32,942 nucleotides of DNA from Acidobacteriota bacterium (GCA_021846945.1 JAJZVZ010000040.1:1-32942); one strand, 5' to 3'; counted from the first letter of the stretch, positions 1-8,784 are shown. The notes: generated by a model from the sequence alone, not told the origin. Numbers and translations: made by a program.

Positions 1-427
1 CGGGATTCAGGATAAATCGATGGAAAGAACAAGCCTTGGCAATAAAGACAACGACGGGACGGGCTCACTCCTGCTCCTCAGAACTGCCTGAGCAGAAGCA
101 TCCAATCCTCAACTGTCAGCGGGATTTAGAAACTGCCTGGATTTAGAGGCTGACCCAATTTAGTAACTGAGCCGATGTAGAAGCTGACTCGATGTAGAAG
201 CTGAGCCGATGTAGAAACTCATGTAGAGTCCTTACCGCCTCCCCGCCAACAGGGGTTCTCTCTGGCTCCCTGGCTCCGGCCTAACCCGGCCAAAATGGCT
301 CCGTTTTAAACCGGCGCTGACAGCCGTCGAGGACCGCAGTCAATATACTCGAATTGGGCCGGCACGCCTGCATCCGGAAGGACGAATTTGCGGGGCTGGG
401 CATGCCGGCTCCGCAGGAAGGAGACAG
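1..427. other. Upstream non-coding region without a convincing gene
   Basis: I find no convincing coding region here. One plus-strand frame is open from the window edge to a stop near base 90, but it is short and has no recognisable content. The stretch holds a degenerate 17-bp tandem repeat (113-228), GC-rich sequence with short dyads around 280-310, and a -10-like TATACT at 344-349 about 80 bases before the first gene, with no good -35 at normal spacing. The Shine-Dalgarno of the first gene (AGGAAGGAG, 415-423) closes the region. Confidence 0.5.
113..228. repeat. Degenerate 17-bp tandem repeat, five full units plus partials
   Basis: Units of 17 bases follow the pattern CTGASYCGATGTAGAAG. 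Full units start at 133, 150, 167, 184 and 201; the last three differ at only a few positions, the first two are more diverged. A 20-base variant precedes them (113-132) and a shortened copy follows (218-228). The array is intergenic, about 200 bases before kdgD. Unit length and spacing were counted directly. Function is unknown: binding-site array, replication-slippage product or decayed minisatellite are all possible. Confidence 0.85.
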
Positions 428-1342
428 ATGCCGGCAATGTTGCCTGAAGAACTGGCCGAACGGATTGCGACGGGTCTGCTGGCGTTTCCCGTCACCCACT
501 TCACCGCTGCCTATGCGTTTGACGAGGAGCCCTTTCGCGAGCATCTGGAGTGGCTGCTGGGATACGAACCTGCCGGGCTTTTTGCAGCAGGCGGGGCAGG
601 CGAATTCTTTTCGCTGACGCTTGTGGAGTTTGCCGAAGTGATCGCGGCAGCGGTGGATCAGACTCGCCATCGTGTGCCCGTCGTAGCGGGCTGCGGATAC
701 GGAACGGCGATGGCAAAGCAGTTTGTGAGGGCGGCAGAGGATGCAGGGGCAGATGGCCTGCTGCTTCTTCCTCCGTATCTGCTCAACGCGGAGCCGGCGG
801 GACTGGTGGCTCATGTTGAGGCTGTCTGCGAGTCGACGCCGCTTGGGGTGATCTTTTACAACCGCGACAACGCGATCCTCAACGAGTCTGCTCTGGAACA
901 GCTCTGCGAGCGGTGCCCGAATCTGGTCGGCTTCAAAGATGGCGGCGGCGACTTCGAGCTGATGGCCCGTATCTGCTCGCGCTTTGCCGGCAGGCTCACC
1001 TGCATCTGTGGCCTGCCGACGGCGGAAACTTACGCGCTGCCATATATGGAGATGGGCGCGGCTTGTTACTCATCGGCGATCTTCAATTTTCTGCCGCGGT
1101 TCGCGTTGGATTTCTATACGGCAGCGCGCAGGCGGGATCGCGAGGAAGTATCGAGGCTGATGCGCGAATTTGTCCTGCCGTATGTAGAAATCCGCCGGCG
1201 GCACAAGGGCTACGCGGTGTCGATCATCAAGGCGGGCTTGCGCGCCGTGCGAAGGCCGGCGGGCCCGGTGCGGCCTCCGCTTACCGAACTGGAGCCGGGC
1301 GAGATGGAGGCGTTGACCAGGCTGGTTGCGGGGCGCGAATGA
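428..1342 (+). CDS. kdgD: 5-dehydro-4-deoxyglucarate dehydratase (DapA/NAL superfamily)
   Basis: A 304-residue TIM-barrel lyase that dehydrates and decarboxylates 5-dehydro-4-deoxy-D-glucarate to 2,5-dioxopentanoate, in the glucarate/galactarate route to 2-oxoglutarate. The length matches the family. Family features seen: the substrate-loop motif GGAGEFFSLT near residue 55, Tyr144 in FYNRDN, and the likely Schiff-base Lys170 in GFKDGGGD, which is characteristic of the glucarate branch rather than of dihydrodipicolinate synthase. The start is fixed by a strong Shine-Dalgarno (AGGAAGGAG) five bases upstream. No glucarate dehydratase or semialdehyde dehydrogenase is visible alongside it, so partner genes probably lie to the left or elsewhere. 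The GH2 and polysaccharide-lyase genes downstream fit a uronic/aldaric acid context. Another dehydratase or aldolase of the superfamily is the main alternative. Confidence 0.88.
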   Translation: MPAMLPEELAERIATGLLAFPVTHFTAAYAFDEEPFREHLEWLLGYEPAGLFAAGGAGEFFSLTLVEFAEVIAAAVDQTRHRVPVVAGCGYGTAMAKQFVRAAEDAGADGLLLLPPYLLNAEPAGLVAHVEAVCESTPLGVIFYNRDNAILNESALEQLCERCPNLVGFKDGGGDFELMARICSRFAGRLTCICGLPTAETYALPYMEMGAACYSSAIFNFLPRFALDFYTAARRRDREEVSRLMREFVLPYVEIRRRHKGYAVSIIKAGLRAVRRPAGPVRPPLTELEPGEMEALTRLVAGRE

Positions 1343-1475
1343 GGTAGAGGCAGCTCGAAATTCTGGTGCGCAAAGGCAGAAATTTCTGAAATAGTTCCTC
1401 GGCGATAGTGCGGTTTCTCGTGAACTTGGAAAGTGGTGGCTGAGAAGCATTCACAACGAGGTCAGCTACGGCCCG

Positions 1476-2405
1476 TTAGGGATGCAAGCCGGTGTCGGCC
1501 GCGACGTAGGCTGTGAGATCCATACCGGGTTCGATTTCGACCTCGTCGCCCGGAGGCAATCCGCCGGAGACATGTACCTGGCTGGGATTGGTAACGCTCC
1601 GAGCCTGTGCCGCAAGGTCGGGGGCTGACAGTGTCAAGGTTGCATTCAAGGGGATGGCGATTCCACCTGCCTTCAGCGACTGGACCTGAAAGACGATCAC
1701 GCCCGGTTTGCCGTTTGGCCCTGCATGCTGCACCCTCGTGATCGTAGCTTCGGCCGGCGTTCCTTTCGGCACTACGATTGTTCCGCCCGCCATCACATTT
1801 TCATCCAATTGAAGCGGCATGGGGTCACCGATCTGGGCTGCGTCTGAAGCAACGTCCACGGCAGTCACCAGACGCAAGGGCGTGCCTTTGTGCAGGAAGC
1901 CGTCTGTGGCAACCACGCTCTCCGGCTTAGGCGCAGCCGGCGCATCCACTAGATAGCTTGTCGCGACGATGGCGCTGGGCAGTTTGTTTGGCTCTTCCGC
2001 AAATGCCTGCAATCGGGTATCGGCATTGATCGTGATAGGCCCCGTGTAGCGCGGGGAAGCTTCTGTCGGCGTCCAGCCGTCGATGGTGTAATAAATGACC
2101 GCGCCGCCTGCTGGACTCGCGATCGTTATCTGAGTTCCGGGCGCCAGATCGCCGCCGTTCACGGAAAAGTATGGCTCCCTCGCGCAATTGCAGTCGGGCA
2201 GAGGGCGCGGCGGAGTAGCAACTTCATTTTCAACTGTCGTTTGATTGTCCTGCGTCTGTCCGGGCATCGTAGGCACGCTGGTTTCGCCCTTGCCTTGCGG
2301 CGCCTTTGGGGAGAGCTGGATCATCTCGCCGATGGCCTGGGCTGTGGCGCTCGGGCCGAATGCAAGCACGAAAACAACGAGAGTCAACTGAGCACTGATT
2401 CTCAT
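1476..2405 (-). CDS. Secreted protein with chitobiase C-terminal-type (CHB_HEX_C) domain
   Basis: A 309-residue exported protein of unknown function. It begins with a Sec-type signal peptide (hydrophobic residues 8-22, cleavage near ATAQA). A low-complexity linker follows, then a CHB_HEX_C-like beta-sandwich around residues 90-160, recognisable from the stretch containing IYYTIDGWTPT, SPRYTGPI and LQAFAEE. The C-terminal half (about 170-270) is a beta-rich module with the pattern GTPLRLVTAVDV ... VVPKGTPAEATI, and resembles the central part of the secreted protein at 25385-26479. No catalytic domain is present, so a cell-surface, carbohydrate-binding or scaffold role is more likely than an enzyme. 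It lies opposite in strand to its neighbours and appears monocistronic. The start ATG has a GGGGA element close upstream. Confidence 0.7.
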   Translation of the reverse strand: MRISAQLTLVVFVLAFGPSATAQAIGEMIQLSPKAPQGKGETSVPTMPGQTQDNQTTVENEVATPPRPLPDCNCAREPYFSVNGGDLAPGTQITIASPAGGAVIYYTIDGWTPTEASPRYTGPITINADTRLQAFAEEPNKLPSAIVATSYLVDAPAAPKPESVVATDGFLHKGTPLRLVTAVDVASDAAQIGDPMPLQLDENVMAGGTIVVPKGTPAEATITRVQHAGPNGKPGVIVFQVQSLKAGGIAIPLNATLTLSAPDLAAQARSVTNPSQVHVSGGLPPGDEVEIEPGMDLTAYVAADTGLHP

Positions 2406-2893
2406 ATTCGTCCCCGTGAAGTTAGAAAGGTACAGCTCAGCAGGCTAAGCCGCAGCCGCAGGTTGTTTTTCCTGGTTACGCGATAGTATATGCCCGATCT
2501 TATAGCGATTGTATGGAGAATTTTTCGGCCCGGCTTTCGCGAGCGTAGAGTTCAATGGTGCCGCGAGGAGCAGGGCAATCGCATGAACGAGGCAATTTCG
2601 ACAAATGTTGTTTTGAAAGAGCACGCCTGTCCGCCGCGTGCGGGACGTGAGTCGCGCCATTCAAGCAGGCGGAGAAATCCCAGGGCTTGAGCCCCTGAGG
2701 CAAGGCTTTGCGTCGCCTGGAAAATCTCTCCGCGGCTAAAGCCGGGGTAACATTGGCCACGAAAGGCGGCACGGCTGAAGCCGCGCCCTTTCAAAACCAT
2801 CGCTTCACATGGTTTACGACGTTCATGCGTTTGCCCGCGAGGAGCCCCAAGGCACTTGAAGTCATATCAGAACGAGTACAATGGCGTGAAGCC
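2406..2893. other. Divergent intergenic region carrying a repeat element
   Basis: This 488-base gap separates two divergently transcribed genes and should hold the promoters of both. A TATACT -10-like hexamer for the minus-strand gene is visible near 2485-2490, without a convincing -35. The right half is occupied by the hairpin-rich repeat at 2669-2800. An open frame runs through the repeat into the GH2 gene from a TTG at 2708, but I regard it as non-coding before 2894. Confidence 0.5.
2669..2800. repeat. Hairpin-rich intergenic repeat (CGGCTRAAGCCG family)
   Basis: A chain of short dyads: CAGGGCTTGAGCCCCTG (2681-2697), CGGCTAAAGCCG (2733-2744) and CGGCTGAAGCCG (2772-2783), with CGGAGA (2670-2675) pairing to TCTCCG (2727-2732), ending in GCCCTTTCAAAACCA. 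Repeated CGGCTRAAGCCG blocks of this style are, from memory, widespread intergenic elements in acidobacterial genomes. Only one copy is in this window, so dispersal cannot be shown here. Confidence 0.6.
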
Positions 2894-5410
2894 ATGTCAA
2901 CAGCAAATTCTTGTCCTTCACGCAGGCAATTTCTGAAGTCTCTGGCCGCAACGGCGGCGGCTGCGCAGAGTTGTATCCCTCTCAGTGCTTCCATCGCGCG
3001 CCCATTCCTGGCGGACGCGAACTCGTCCGCTACTTCGCGCCGGCTCGATTCTGGCTGGGAGTATTATCAGGGGCCTTTGGACGGGCCCTGGGAGGTATGG
3101 CACGGCGCGGAGATCGCCGTGTGGGACAAGGTTTCGCTTCCGCATTGCCTCAATCATTACGACGCATGCGATCCGGACACGCCCTACTATCGCGGGCATG
3201 GCTGGTATCGCACGCGCATTCCCATTGCAAACCCGCTGAAGAATGGCCGAACGCTGCTTCACTTCGAGGGTGCGGGGCAGACGTCGCATGTCTATGTGGG
3301 CAATGTGCTGGTGGGAACGCATGTGGGCGGCTACGACGAATACGTCTTTGATGTCACGGATGCGCTTGCCGCTGATGATCCGTATGCGAACAAAGACGGC
3401 GCTGCCATCGCTGTGCTCTGCGACAACTCCCAGGACCTGGAACGGGCGCCATCGGATCTGAGCGACTTCAGCCTGTATGGCGGCCTGTATCGCCATATGC
3501 ACCTGATCTATGCGCCGGCGGTTTCGCTGGAAGCGGTGCATATTGCGCCGGAGTTTACGCCCGGTTCTCCGGCAAATGTGAAGGTGAAAGCACGGCTCTA
3601 TAACCCTGGGCACTTTTCGGGAAATGTCACGCTGGCAGTGGAGGTGACCGAGGCCGGCGGCAGGAGCGTTTTCCGCGCGGCAAAGTCGCTTTCTGCCTGG
3701 AAAAACGAGGTGGAGATTGCCGCTTTCACGATTGCCTCGCCGGAGCTTTGGTCGCCTGCGCAGCCGCATCTCTACACGTGCAGCGTGAAGCTCACCACCG
3801 AGTTTGGCGAGTGCACGGCCAGGGAACACTTCGGCATTCGCCATGCGGAGTTCGTGGACAACGGGCCGTTCAAGTTGAACGGTGAACGATTGTTCCTGCG
3901 CGGCACGCAGCGCCACATGGACCACGCCGAGTATGCCGCCGCGCAGCCGGACGACCTGATCCGCAAAGAGATGCAACTGGTCAAAGACATGGGCGCCAAC
4001 TTCATCCGTCTGGCGCATTATCAGCAGACGCGGCTGGTGCTGGATCGTTGCGACGAGTTGGGCCTGCTGGTGTGGGAGGAGGCGCCGTGGTGCCGCTCGG
4101 GCATCGGCAATGAAACATGGCAGCGCCAGACGCGCGCCATGCTGGCCAACATGATCGACCAGCACTTCAACCACCCCAGCGTGCTGATGTGGGGGCTCGG
4201 CAATGAAGATGACTGGTCCAATGAGTATCCATCGGTGGACCATGCGGCCATTCGCGGATTCATGCAGCAGATGAAGGATCTGGCGCACTCGTTGGACCCC
4301 TCGCGCGTAACGTCGTTCCGCCGCTGTGACTTTGCGCGCGACATCCCCGATGTGTACTCGCCGTCAATCTGGGATGGCTGGTATCGCGGTGTTTATACCG
4401 ACTACCAGACGTCGCTCGATAAGGCGCGCGGGACCGTCAAACACTTCATCCACATTGAGTGGGGCGCGGACAGCCATGCCGGCCGCCATTCGGAGCTTCC
4501 CGACGAGGCGCTGGCGCGCGTCGCCACGGATACGGATCCAAAACAGCGGGCGCTGGATGAGTGCGGTTTCGACTTTGTGCCCACCAAAAAGAAGCCAAAG
4601 GTTGCGAGCGAGGGTAACTGGACGGAGACCTATGCGTGCAACCTGTTCGACTGGCATCTGAAGGTGCAGGAGACGCTGCCCTGGCTCACCGGATCGGCGC
4701 AGTGGTGCTTCAAGGACTTCACTACCCCGTTGCGCGTGGAGAATCCCGTGCCGCGCATCAACCAGAAGGGCCTGCTGGAACGCGACATGACTCTGAAGGA
4801 GGGCTACTTTGTCTTCCAATCCTATTGGAGCGAAGAGCCGATGGCGCATATTTACGGCCATAGCTGGCCGGTGCGATGGGGCGACGAGGGACAGAAGCGC
4901 ATGGTCAAGGTCTACTCGAATTGTCCCACGGCGGAGTTATTCCTCAACGGCCGCTCTGCCGGGGTGCGCCATCGCGACAGTCAGAATTTTCCCGCGGCGG
5001 GATTGCGCTGGATGGTGAACTTCGTTCAGGGCAAGAATCATGTGCGCGTGGTTGCGAGCAGAAATGGCGCGACGGTCAGCGATGAAATCGAGCTGGAGTA
5101 CCAGACGGCGAAGTGGGATAAACCGGCAAAGCTGACACTGGCGGAGATCGGCCGCGGCGCAAAGACCGTGACGGTCGAGGCGAAGTTACTTGACGCGCAT
5201 GGTGTGCTTTGCCTGGATGCGAAAAATGAGGTGCGCTTCACGCTTGCGGGCGATGGCAGGCTGATCGACAACCTCGGCACTTCGGGCGGGTCGCGTGTGG
5301 TGCAGATATACAATGGCCGGGCGCGGATTTCCATCGAGCGCGAGGGTGGCCCATCTCAGATTGGCGTCGCGAGCGAGGGCCTAGCGCCCACATTTCTTTC
5401 GATCACATGA
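2894..5410 (+). CDS. Tat-exported glycoside hydrolase family 2 protein (beta-galactosidase-like)
   Basis: An 838-residue retaining glycosidase of the beta-galactosidase/beta-glucuronidase/beta-mannosidase family. A twin-arginine signal (SRRQFLK, residues 9-15, then an Ala-rich hydrophobic stretch) indicates folded export. Order: jelly-roll sugar-binding domain (about 55-220), Ig-like domain (about 225-330), TIM barrel (about 335-640), then C-terminal beta domains, probably DUF4982-like and Ig-like. Likely acid/base is Glu438 in GLGNEDD and likely nucleophile Glu522 in HIEWGADS, 84 residues apart as expected. I chose the ATG at 2894 because it begins immediately before the Tat motif; the longer frame from TTG 2708 would put the export signal internally and translate a repeat element. 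The Shine-Dalgarno is weak. It is followed 13 bases later by a lyase-like gene and probably co-transcribed. Substrate is not decidable from sequence. Confidence 0.88.
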   Translation: MSTANSCPSRRQFLKSLAATAAAAQSCIPLSASIARPFLADANSSATSRRLDSGWEYYQGPLDGPWEVWHGAEIAVWDKVSLPHCLNHYDACDPDTPYYRGHGWYRTRIPIANPLKNGRTLLHFEGAGQTSHVYVGNVLVGTHVGGYDEYVFDVTDALAADDPYANKDGAAIAVLCDNSQDLERAPSDLSDFSLYGGLYRHMHLIYAPAVSLEAVHIAPEFTPGSPANVKVKARLYNPGHFSGNVTLAVEVTEAGGRSVFRAAKSLSAWKNEVEIAAFTIASPELWSPAQPHLYTCSVKLTTEFGECTAREHFGIRHAEFVDNGPFKLNGERLFLRGTQRHMDHAEYAAAQPDDLIRKEMQLVKDMGANFIRLAHYQQTRLVLDRCDELGLLVWEEAPWCRSGIGNETWQRQTRAMLANMIDQHFNHPSVLMWGLGNEDDWSNEYPSVDHAAIRGFMQQMKDLAHSLDPSRVTSFRRCDFARDIPDVYSPSIWDGWYRGVYTDYQTSLDKARGTVKHFIHIEWGADSHAGRHSELPDEALARVATDTDPKQRALDECGFDFVPTKKKPKVASEGNWTETYACNLFDWHLKVQETLPWLTGSAQWCFKDFTTPLRVENPVPRINQKGLLERDMTLKEGYFVFQSYWSEEPMAHIYGHSWPVRWGDEGQKRMVKVYSNCPTAELFLNGRSAGVRHRDSQNFPAAGLRWMVNFVQGKNHVRVVASRNGATVSDEIELEYQTAKWDKPAKLTLAEIGRGAKTVTVEAKLLDAHGVLCLDAKNEVRFTLAGDGRLIDNLGTSGGSRVVQIYNGRARISIEREGGPSQIGVASEGLAPTFLSIT

Positions 5411-5423
5411 TACGGAGTTCTTT

Positions 5424-6635
5424 ATGATGGATCGGCGCACATTCTGCATTTCTACTGCTGCGGCCGCGGCATCGGCTGCGGTGCGGCCCGCGCTTGCAAC
5501 TCCGGCGGAAGCTCCGCTGATTACTGCCGCGGAGATTGCGCGCATTGATCGCGAGCGGATTCTTCGCGCAGCTAACGAGTACCTGACGCAGCCGCCTGTC
5601 ACCATTACCGCGTACAGCTCACCGCGCAGCCATGGCGGCAAGCATGACTATTTCTCCGAGGGCGACTACTGGTGGCCCAATCCGAAGAACCCCGGCGGGC
5701 CCTACATACGGCGTGACGGGTATTCCAATCCTGCGAACTTCAATGCGGATCGAGAGGCGCTGATTCGTCTGAGCCTGCAAGTGCCGGCGCTGACCGCGGC
5801 GTGGTTGATTACGCGGGATGCGCGCTATGCACGGCACGCGGCGCTGCATCTGCGCGCGTGGTTTCTGGATCCGGCTACACTGATGAACCCCTCGCTTACC
5901 TACGCGCAGGCGATTTGGGGCGTCACGCCGGGCCGGGGCATCGGAATTATCGACACGCTACACCTGGTTGAAGTAACACGCGCGGCACGGCACCTGGAGA
6001 ATTCCAATGTCCTTTCATCCTCTGAGATCAGCGGTCTGCACGGCTGGTTTGCGCAATATCTGAATTGGATGCGGACGTCAAAGAACGGCAAAGAAGAAGA
6101 GGCAGCGAAGAACAACCACGGAACCTGCTGGGTGGTGCAAGCGGCGGCATTTGCCGCGTTGACCGGCAACCAGGAGGCGCTGGTGCTCTGCCGCGACCGC
6201 TACCGGAACGATCTTCTGCCCACGCAGATGGCGCCGAACGGCAGCTTCCCCCTGGAACTGGCGCGTACCAAGCCCTATAGTTATTCGCTCTTTGATCTGG
6301 ACATGCTGGCGGCGGTTTGCCAGATCGCATCCACGAAAGATAAGCCCGAGAATGATCTCTGGCAGTTCAGTCTGCCGGACGGCAATCGCTATAAGAAGGC
6401 CGTCGATTTCATGTTTCCCTACATCCAGGACAAGAGTAAGTGGCCTTACAGGCAGGACGTGGAATATTTCGACGATCTGCCCAACCGCCAGCCGAGCCTG
6501 CTCTTTGCGGGGCTTGCTTATCGCGTGCCGAAGTACATTGCGCTTTGGCGCACACTAAGGCCTGATCCCAGGACCGCAGAAATTATCCGCAACTTTCCCA
6601 TTCGCCAGCCGCTGCTGTGGGTAATGCCGGTTTAA
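5424..6635 (+). CDS. Tat-exported alginate-lyase-domain protein
   Basis: A 403-residue alpha-toroid protein of the alginate lyase superfamily (Pfam alginate_lyase, related to PL5), which cleaves uronic-acid polysaccharides by beta-elimination. An RR motif (DRRTF, residues 3-7) followed by an Ala-rich stretch suggests Tat export. The catalytic signature is readable: Asn230-Asn231-His232 (NNHGTCW) and Arg281 with Tyr285/Tyr287 (ARTKPYSYS), matching the Asn/His/Arg/Tyr set of PL5 enzymes. The segment SEGDYWWPNP near residue 75 is also typical. Start: two consecutive ATGs (5424, 5427) only 13 bases after the GH2 stop, so the pair is probably one transcript acting on the same polymer. The real substrate may not be alginate; many soil members of this family are uncharacterised. 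Confidence 0.85.
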   Translation: MMDRRTFCISTAAAAASAAVRPALATPAEAPLITAAEIARIDRERILRAANEYLTQPPVTITAYSSPRSHGGKHDYFSEGDYWWPNPKNPGGPYIRRDGYSNPANFNADREALIRLSLQVPALTAAWLITRDARYARHAALHLRAWFLDPATLMNPSLTYAQAIWGVTPGRGIGIIDTLHLVEVTRAARHLENSNVLSSSEISGLHGWFAQYLNWMRTSKNGKEEEAAKNNHGTCWVVQAAAFAALTGNQEALVLCRDRYRNDLLPTQMAPNGSFPLELARTKPYSYSLFDLDMLAAVCQIASTKDKPENDLWQFSLPDGNRYKKAVDFMFPYIQDKSKWPYRQDVEYFDDLPNRQPSLLFAGLAYRVPKYIALWRTLRPDPRTAEIIRNFPIRQPLLWVMPV

Positions 6636-6657
6636 TGCGACTTGGCGCGTGATGGCT

Positions 6658-8784
6658 TCATTGGGGAAGCGCAAACGCCACGTAGACACCGCCTGTGGGG
6701 CCCCGAGGATTCATTGTGCTGCCGCCGGCCGCGATTACAACATACTGTCTTCCATGCGCTTCATACGTGGCGGGAGTTGCATTGCCGGCGTAGGGAAGAG
6801 TGGCTTGCCAGAGCAATTTTCCTGTTTTCTTGTCGAAAGCTCGAATCTTGTGATCGAAGTTCGTTGCCGCAATGAAGAGCAGACCTCCGGCGGTAACGAT
6901 GGGACCACCGTAGTTTTCGCTGCCTGTGTTTTTCATGCCTTTGGCGGCTAACTCGGGGTATTCTCCGAGGGGAATCTGCCAGAGATACTTGCCGGTCTTC
7001 AGGTCGAGCGCATTAAGTGTTCCCCACGGCGGCGCGGTGGCAGGGTAGCCATCGGGATCGACGAATCTGCGGTAGCCCGTCATGACATATTGCGAATTAA
7101 CCGGCGTTGTGCTCCGGTCCCTTTGCCCGCTGCTTGCTTTTGCGGTGTCTGAAGCAGGCTCTCGACCGGTCTCCAGATAGGCGAGCAGATCGCTCAGAGT
7201 TTTTCCTTTCAGCGGCAACGCCGGCATTCGTCCCTTGCCGCTGTGAATGATCGAAGCGATCTGTTGCGGAGTCAGTTTGCTGCTTATGTGAATGAGCGAT
7301 GGGAACTCGGAGGATCCCTGGCGATGGTCGCCATGGCAAACGCTGCACTGGTTCATGTAAGTGATGCGGCCGGGTGAACCTGCGCCGCGCAGAGCGAGCG
7401 CTGCAAAAGAGGCATAGTCATTTGCGTTGATATAGAGGACGTCTGTCTCAGGATCCACGGCCGGCCCGCCCCACTCGGCTCCGCCTTCAAAGCTGGGAGA
7501 AACCAGCGTGTCCCTGCCAACACTGAGTGGAACGAACTGCCCGTCATGGCGGATCTGGCGGAGGCGCGCGACGGCCCACGCATGCGCCTGCGGTGTCCGG
7601 TTCGTGAGAGTGTTTTCCGTTACGTTCTGTGGCGCGAATGGATTCGGAATCAACGGAAATGGTTGAGCTGAAGAGGCTACTTCTCCCGGTGTTGTGCTCG
7701 GCGGATAGTGACGGTCTTCAATCGGGAACAGAGGCGCGCCGGTGATTCGATTGAAGACGTAGAGATATCCCTGCTTCGTGGTTTGGGCAATAGCGGGAAT
7801 GAGCTTTCCATTGCGCGGGATGGACAGAAGGATGGGAGCGGCAGGGAAATCACGGTCCCAAAGGTCGTGATGAACGCCCTGGAAGTGCCAGAGCCTTTTG
7901 CCCGTTGCGGCATCGAGCGCGAGCAGAGTGTCGGCAAAGAGGTCATCGCCGATCCGTGTCGCGCCGTAGAAGTCGGGCGCGGCAGAGCCCGTGGGAACAT
8001 AGACAATTCCGCGCTTCCTATCCACTGCCATGCCCGCCCAGTTGTTGGCTGCTCCGCTGATCTTCCATGCATCTTTGGGCCACGTGTTGTAACCGAACTC
8101 GCCGGGGTGGGGAATGGTGTGGAAGGACCATCGCAGCGCGCCGGTATGCACGTCGTAGGCACGAATATCACCGGGCGGCGCGGGCAGAGTTTCAGGATTG
8201 CGGCCACCAACAATGAGTAGATCTTTATAGATGACTCCCGGGCTGGTTAGGGCAATGGACTGTAGTTCGGGATCGCGGCCGAGGTTTTCGCGCAGGTCGA
8301 TTCTGCCGTCCTTGCCGAAACTCGAAATGACCTTTCCCGTTGCCGGGTCTAGAGCGTAGACAAAGTTCATGACGCCGGCGAAAAGGCGCCGCTCTTTGCC
8401 GTCGGTCCAATAGGAAATTCCGCGATCGGGTTGTGTGCCCCGGATGCCGGAGTCGAACTTCCACAGGAGCTTGCCGGTAGCTCCGTCCAAAGCGATTACC
8501 TGTTGCCGGGGAGTGAAAGCATAGAGAATGCCGTCCACGGCAATGGGTGTGGTTTCAAGCCCGCCGGACTCACTCGTATCGAACTTCCAGGCCATCTGGA
8601 GCCTGGCAACATTGGAGCGATTGATCTGTCTGAGTGCGGAGTAATGGGAGTTTGCCGGCGTTCCGCCAACGATGGGCCAGTTGGCGGTGGCTTTTTCTGC
8701 GAACTGGCAATGTCCCGGGACACGGAGGCAGAGCATGCACAGGCCTGCGCATGCAGCGATTCCCACCTTCTTCATCCATCGCAT
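6658..8784 (-). CDS. PQQ-dependent quinohemoprotein dehydrogenase
   Basis: A 708-residue secreted beta-propeller dehydrogenase that oxidises sugars or alcohols in the periplasm using pyrroloquinoline quinone. It has a signal peptide (hydrophobic residues 8-22, cleavage near PGHCQ) and propeller repeats of the form ALDxxTGKxLW (LDGATGKLLWKF, LDAATGKRLWHF, LDLKTGKYLWQI, FDKKTGKLLWQA). A c-type haem segment is inserted late in the propeller: Cys480-Ser-Val-Cys483-His484, with a probable Met ligand in GRMPAL about 50 residues on, followed by the last propeller blades. It resembles quinoprotein glucose dehydrogenases without the membrane-anchor domain. It ends 22 bases from the convergent lyase gene and starts 85 bases beyond glutamate dehydrogenase on the same strand, so read-through from that operon is possible. 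Substrate is uncertain. Confidence 0.86.
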   Translation of the reverse strand: MRWMKKVGIAACAGLCMLCLRVPGHCQFAEKATANWPIVGGTPANSHYSALRQINRSNVARLQMAWKFDTSESGGLETTPIAVDGILYAFTPRQQVIALDGATGKLLWKFDSGIRGTQPDRGISYWTDGKERRLFAGVMNFVYALDPATGKVISSFGKDGRIDLRENLGRDPELQSIALTSPGVIYKDLLIVGGRNPETLPAPPGDIRAYDVHTGALRWSFHTIPHPGEFGYNTWPKDAWKISGAANNWAGMAVDRKRGIVYVPTGSAAPDFYGATRIGDDLFADTLLALDAATGKRLWHFQGVHHDLWDRDFPAAPILLSIPRNGKLIPAIAQTTKQGYLYVFNRITGAPLFPIEDRHYPPSTTPGEVASSAQPFPLIPNPFAPQNVTENTLTNRTPQAHAWAVARLRQIRHDGQFVPLSVGRDTLVSPSFEGGAEWGGPAVDPETDVLYINANDYASFAALALRGAGSPGRITYMNQCSVCHGDHRQGSSEFPSLIHISSKLTPQQIASIIHSGKGRMPALPLKGKTLSDLLAYLETGREPASDTAKASSGQRDRSTTPVNSQYVMTGYRRFVDPDGYPATAPPWGTLNALDLKTGKYLWQIPLGEYPELAAKGMKNTGSENYGGPIVTAGGLLFIAATNFDHKIRAFDKKTGKLLWQATLPYAGNATPATYEAHGRQYVVIAAGGSTMNPRGPTGGVYVAFALPQ

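Noticed and set aside
113..228. CRISPR array
   Set aside because: The 17-base units are directly abutting without unique spacers and no cas gene is near.
1378..1387. Perfect 10-bp palindrome AGAAATTTCT between kdgD and the next gene
   Set aside because: Short AT-rich palindromes of this size occur by chance; it is downstream of both convergent genes, so an operator role is unlikely.
2708..2893. N-terminal extension of the GH2 gene from a TTG
   Set aside because: It would translate a hairpin repeat element and bury the twin-arginine signal internally.
2918..4288. Minus-strand open frame of about 456 codons opposite the GH2 gene
   Set aside because: Composition is His/Arg-rich and lacks any recognisable motif; GH2 catalytic residues are on the plus strand.
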